Assembly: GCA_025642075.2 (NCBI GenBank)
Contig: JAODUO010001333.1
Span: forward strand, 81,001 to 145,000
DNA: 64,000 nucleotides
Direction of reading: 5' to 3'
From: Ridgeia piscesae
Taxonomy: Eukaryota > Annelida > Polychaeta > Sabellida > Siboglinidae
Shown one piece after another: positions 60,589 to 64,000 of the stretch. The notes below the pieces were generated by a model, which searched no databases, had not been told where the DNA came from, and worked only from the letters and a program-made list of their open reading frames with translations. The stretch's first letter is position 1. Every line of letters begins with the position of its first letter. A program made the position numbers and the translations under genes.

Positions 60589-60975
60589 AAATCCCATGCA
60601 AGACCTGAACATGTCTTACATCGATAAAACATTTGGCATGAGACTCGATGAACACAAGAAAATATTTGAAAGGATAACAACTAGGCTTTTTACTCGAGAG
60701 AAAAGAAAATACTCGACAAACGTAAAACAAAAGTCGACAATAACACACCATGCAGATATACATAACTGTGTGATACACTGGGAGGGGTCGGAAGTTATGG
60801 ACAGTGAGTCAGACCGGGGTGCGCGATGGATTAAAGATGCTATCTGGATTAGAAAGATTGCACTAACTACGAATAGAGACGAAGGGGCTATAGACTCAGT
60901 CACTTTTGGGAAAGTCTGCTCGCCCCGCCATCTGGCGAGCAGTGAAGATACTGTTCCTGATGAAGACCATACACA
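59030..60975 (+). mobile_element. Decayed Penelope-like element (RT plus GIY-YIG)
   Basis: Fragments in shifting plus-strand frames are collinear with a Penelope-like retroelement. An N-terminal RT part reads DVYEQKVTTMLSDDMTYEKL and SHGVVSLFTNTPID. The catalytic YVDD box is at 59921-59932. Thumb-like motifs DTLMIGKEDGTVKLLVYRKK and LNFSSLHPLNQKL follow. Near 60.6 kb, SYIDKTFGMRLDEHKK and IWIRKIALTTNRDEG match the GIY-YIG nuclease region. Stop codons and frameshifts occur throughout and an (AT)n tract at 60516-60588 splits the linker. It is antisense to the host gene inside the intron between exons 3 and 4 and cannot be active. Confidence 0.85.
60516..60588. repeat. (AT)n microsatellite within the Penelope-like element
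   Basis: About 73 bp of TA repeats interrupts the region between the RT and GIY-YIG parts of the element. Confidence 0.95.
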
Positions 60976-60981
60976 CATAAA

Positions 60982-61276
<295 letters not shown>

Positions 61277-61354
61277 GCTCACCTAGATACAAGCATGTAG
61301 GCACGCACACAATCATGCGCACACATGCTTGAAATGTGTTTAACTCGAACATAC

Positions 61355-61499
61355 CGAAGTAGTATCCGACCCTCCGAAGTAGGTGACATTATGCCATGTG
61401 GCGATGAAGACCCATGAGGCCGTGAACCGAGAGAGTAGCGGGAAGATTCGTCTCACGTCGTTTGTCGCCCGCTGTAGGATCGGGTCACCTGTCTCCTGT
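61355..61499 (-). CDS. Exon 3: NIDO domain, third part
   Basis: This 145-nt exon runs from phase 2 to phase 0. It encodes RQETGDPILQRATND... with FTASWVFIATWHNVTYFGGS, the conserved W.ATW..V.Y segment of NIDO domains. The acceptor is GTGACAG and the donor is GTATGT. A nearby AG four bases downstream would shift the frame and is rejected. The 0.84-kb intron between exons 2 and 3 shows nothing I can identify. Confidence 0.9.
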
Positions 61500-62336
61500 C
61501 TGTCACATATCATACCAATACTATTATAACAATCTTTCAATCTGTATTGTGTATAGTTTCCAATTTAATTTCACGAATACCCGCGAACATTAAGCAGCTA
61601 ATCAAAACACGTGTCATGTGGATACAATAATAAATAAAATTGCTATCGATATACGTTTCTCTAATGCTGGTTATTCTACACTAGCCAATGGCAATGTAAA
61701 CGCCAAGTCGAGTACATTGATATTGCACTAACCAATATCATTGACACTGCACAACAAACGCTGTCCCAGGTAGTGATATCGACACGGTGCTAGCTAATTA
61801 CATTGAGAGTACTAGTTAACAATAACGTCGATAATTTCTAGGCTAATGGTACTGGCTTTATACCAGCGAAACATACTTAGTTTTTTCCCATCCACAACTC
61901 ACTAGCTTATGACCTTCATGGCATTGAGATGTCCCCATTGGGTGGTGTTAAGGAAAATATATTCGAACCACTCGCTGTGTTTTTTCTTTCCAACGTCTTC
62001 TCTCTTTACCAATCTGTCCATTTTTCAAACTTCACAGATCTTCTCATATCCAGATTCACACAGTCCTCCAATTTCAACAGTAGCTTTCCATGTTGTCTTT
62101 CACTGCTTCTTTTGTACGTGCATCAATTCTTATCACGTGACCTGCCAACATCCTATCCGGCAGGCCACCTGGTTGTTCCCGTTACCTTTCCAACACAATT
62201 GTGTTGACAATGGTGTACCGTCTGTTGTTGTTATGTCAATGCTAGTGTCTTCACACCATATGACATGCCGGTGAAATATTCGCTATCAGGATTTAACGTT
62301 CCAGCATTTTTACAAATCGTTGTTCTATATTTCTTA

Positions 62337-62495
<159 letters not shown>

Positions 62496-62828
62496 TTAAA
62501 TACGCACGCATTAACAAAAGGAATGTATTCTAACACTTCCGGATTCAGTTACATTGACGTTGCTGTTTACGTACATTTACCAGTCAGAATTTACGCTGGG
62601 TCGACATACTTTTCGACACCCTCGCGGTGTCTTCGTTGTGTTGTGTTGCTTTCGGCAGTCGTATTATGTCGTTGGAATCACAGTCATTTAGTCATGTGAC
62701 AACAAAGACATAACATGAGGCCATGACTACAGAGAGTTGTGCTGTTAACGCTGATGAAGACATTAGGAGGGTCTCGAAAGCTGCGTTGAACAATCGCAAG
62801 ATTCATATAAATAACTGTACTTCGTAAT

Positions 62829-63165
62829 GCAAATGGTAAAGGTAAAGGTAAGTTCTTATATAGCGCAGTACCAATACCTCAGGATTGCTCAAAAAGCTCT
62901 ACACTTTACTACCCTAGCAGACCTATTCAATCAAACACGGTCCCGGCTTCTCTGGGAAGCATCCAGCCACGCTATAATTAATGCGCGAAGGCTGCTTATA
63001 CAAATGTCCACTACTATATATAGCCATATACTTTATATAGCCATGAACTGGAGCAATGTAGAGTGAAAAGATTTGCTCAATATTTAACGCCGCAGCAGAT
63101 GATTTGAACCCGGGTTCTCTTAGTCGAGAATCGGAAGCTCTTCCCCTGAATCAATACGTTCTACA
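62829..63165 (-). mobile_element. tRNA-headed SINE, near full length
   Basis: On the minus strand the element starts near 63165 with a tRNA-like head containing GGGTTCAAATC, a good RNA polymerase III B box. A body with TTGATTGAATAGGTCTGC follows, and it ends in repeated TTTACC units at 62829-62850. The same body occurs at 12357, 36237, 54896 and 3205. SINEs are mobilised in trans by LINEs; no coding capacity is expected. Confidence 0.72.
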
Positions 63166-63331
63166 GTAAATATGGTATAATAAATAGTTTATAAAAATGT
63201 GAACCGTATTATGTTGTTGTTGCTCCAAATTTAACAAAGACTTAAATATCACTCATATATTAAACATTCATTATTAGTTCATAATTACTTCACCTAGCGT
63301 GTAAATTGGCAAGACGCCACAACGGCGGGCG

Positions 63332-63336
<5 letters not shown>

Positions 63337-63407
<71 letters not shown>
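63337..63407. repeat. (TA)n microsatellite
   Basis: About 70 bp of TA dinucleotides in the first intron. Confidence 0.95.
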
Positions 63408-63408
<1 letters not shown>

Positions 63409-63594
63409 GAAACCGACCATATAAACCAAACAACCAACCAACCAACTATCTATCCAATCACCTAACCAACCAACAACGACCTCGATATGCATGAGCTCAT
63501 CATATATGCGCATAAAAGATATCAATGTTGGATTGTTTCATGACAAAAGTCAACACTGCTAAGCTTTTCTATCCCAGTAATATCGCGTACTTAC

Positions 63595-63810
63595 GTAGAG
63601 TGAGTCATGATTCTGATCAAAGTACGGAAAAGGGGTCGCTATTGGGATCATGCCGGTGCTTCCGTCGTCGTTTACGGGTGCTGTGCTGTCCCCGACTCCA
63701 GGTCCGAACGGGTAGAAGTGCGGCGGAGCGGAGAGCGCTTGTCCCGTCACCGCCGTCGGTGCCACCGACAGCAGCGCCAGGCATGTCACGCTGAAGTGGA
63801 GCAGCGACAT
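63595..63810 (-). CDS. Exon 1: signal peptide and start of NIDO domain
   Basis: This exon has 72 codons and ends in phase 0 at a GTAAGT donor. The first 23 residues (MSLLHFSVTCLALLSVAPTA...) form a hydrophobic signal peptide, probably cut after VTG. The residues FYPFGPGVGD and the later PFPYFDQNHDSLY match the opening of NIDO domains, as in nidogen, SNED1 and mucin-like proteins. I chose the ATG at 63810 because it starts directly with the hydrophobic core, has a purine at -3, and lies downstream of the start site predicted by the TATA box. An in-frame ATG 12 codons upstream is the alternative. Confidence 0.88.
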
Positions 63811-63850
63811 ATCCGAGTCGTTCTGCGGCTCGCAGTCGGCACACAACGGG

Positions 63851-63857
63851 TTTTATA
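63851..63857 (-). promoter_or_regulatory. TATA box upstream of the NIDO-sushi gene
   Basis: The minus strand reads TATAAAA here, inside GTATAAAACC. A TATA box normally sets initiation about 30 nt downstream, which is near 63827. That lies below an upstream in-frame ATG at 63846 and above the ATG at 63810, so it favours 63810 as the start and predicts a very short 5' UTR. The surrounding 63.6-63.95 kb is also CpG-rich, as expected of a promoter region. Confidence 0.55.
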
Positions 63858-64000
63858 CGTGCAGCAGTCCAGGAAGAAACTTGTCCATTGAACAGCGAAT
63901 CCTTTCATGTAAAACCACACACAGAAATCGTGATTACGATCTCGACGTCATCAACACCGCGTGGTTAATGCATTCGTCTATATCGATACGCTCACCACGG

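Noticed and set aside
61909..62274. Plus-strand 121-codon frame in the intron between exons 2 and 3
   Set aside because: No recognisable motif in the frame or in its reverse, and a Phe/Ser-rich composition typical of chance frames in AT-rich DNA.
63811..63846. Upstream in-frame ATG (MCADCEPQNDSD) as translation start
   Set aside because: It lies upstream of the start site predicted by the TATA box and would put a polar, cysteine-containing stretch before the signal peptide.

Overview
The window is animal (metazoan) nuclear DNA, most likely from an invertebrate such as a lancelet or another marine bilaterian; the species cannot be fixed from sequence alone. The evidence is a single gene split into many short exons with GT/AG introns of about 0.2-5 kb, AT-rich introns full of micro- and minisatellites, and fragments of a Penelope-like element, of CR1/Jockey-type LINEs and of a tRNA-headed SINE. 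No bacterial-type genes, operons or CRISPR arrays are present.

All credible host coding sequence lies on the minus strand and reads from about 63.8 kb down past position 1, so the 3' end is outside the window. I placed 57 exons by hand from splice signals and matching codon phases. The first five (63.8-58.1 kb) encode a signal peptide and a NIDO (nidogen-like) domain. Four 1-1 phase exons (57.3-53.1 kb) encode sushi/CCP domains, and a decayed fifth sushi exon sits at 53.9 kb.

From 48.1 kb downward comes a cassette of up to 17 exons, here called c1-c17, which resembles the core of von Willebrand factor D and EGF domain-containing protein (VWDE): Ig-like region (c1-c3), VWD domain (c4-c7), cysteine-rich linkers (c8-c10), EGF (c11-c12), post-EGF region (c13-c14), LamG (c15), PAN/apple (c16) and a 21-nt microexon (c17). 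A complete cassette is 3348 nt (1116 codons), begins and ends in phase 1, and is repeated head to tail. Unit 1 (48.1-39.5 kb) lacks c6-c14. Unit 2 (38.6-23.2 kb) is complete. Unit 3 (21.8-6.1 kb) lacks only the PAN exon. Unit 4 (5.8-1.0 kb) shows c1-c7 and runs off the edge.

The likely product is a very large secreted, multi-domain extracellular-matrix or mucosal protein. The most notable points are the in-frame tandem amplification of a whole multi-domain cassette, the c6-c14 deletion in unit 1 with a small inverted intron segment at its junction (predicted to break the frame), the frame-neutral PAN exon loss in unit 3, the sushi exon swallowed by a microsatellite, and repeat tracts that sit at equivalent intron positions in different units but differ greatly in length. 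A CpG-richer interval at about 49.5-50.95 kb, with a 0.4-kb GC heptamer array, separates the NIDO-sushi part from unit 1. It could be an internal promoter, so one gene versus two neighbouring genes is not settled.
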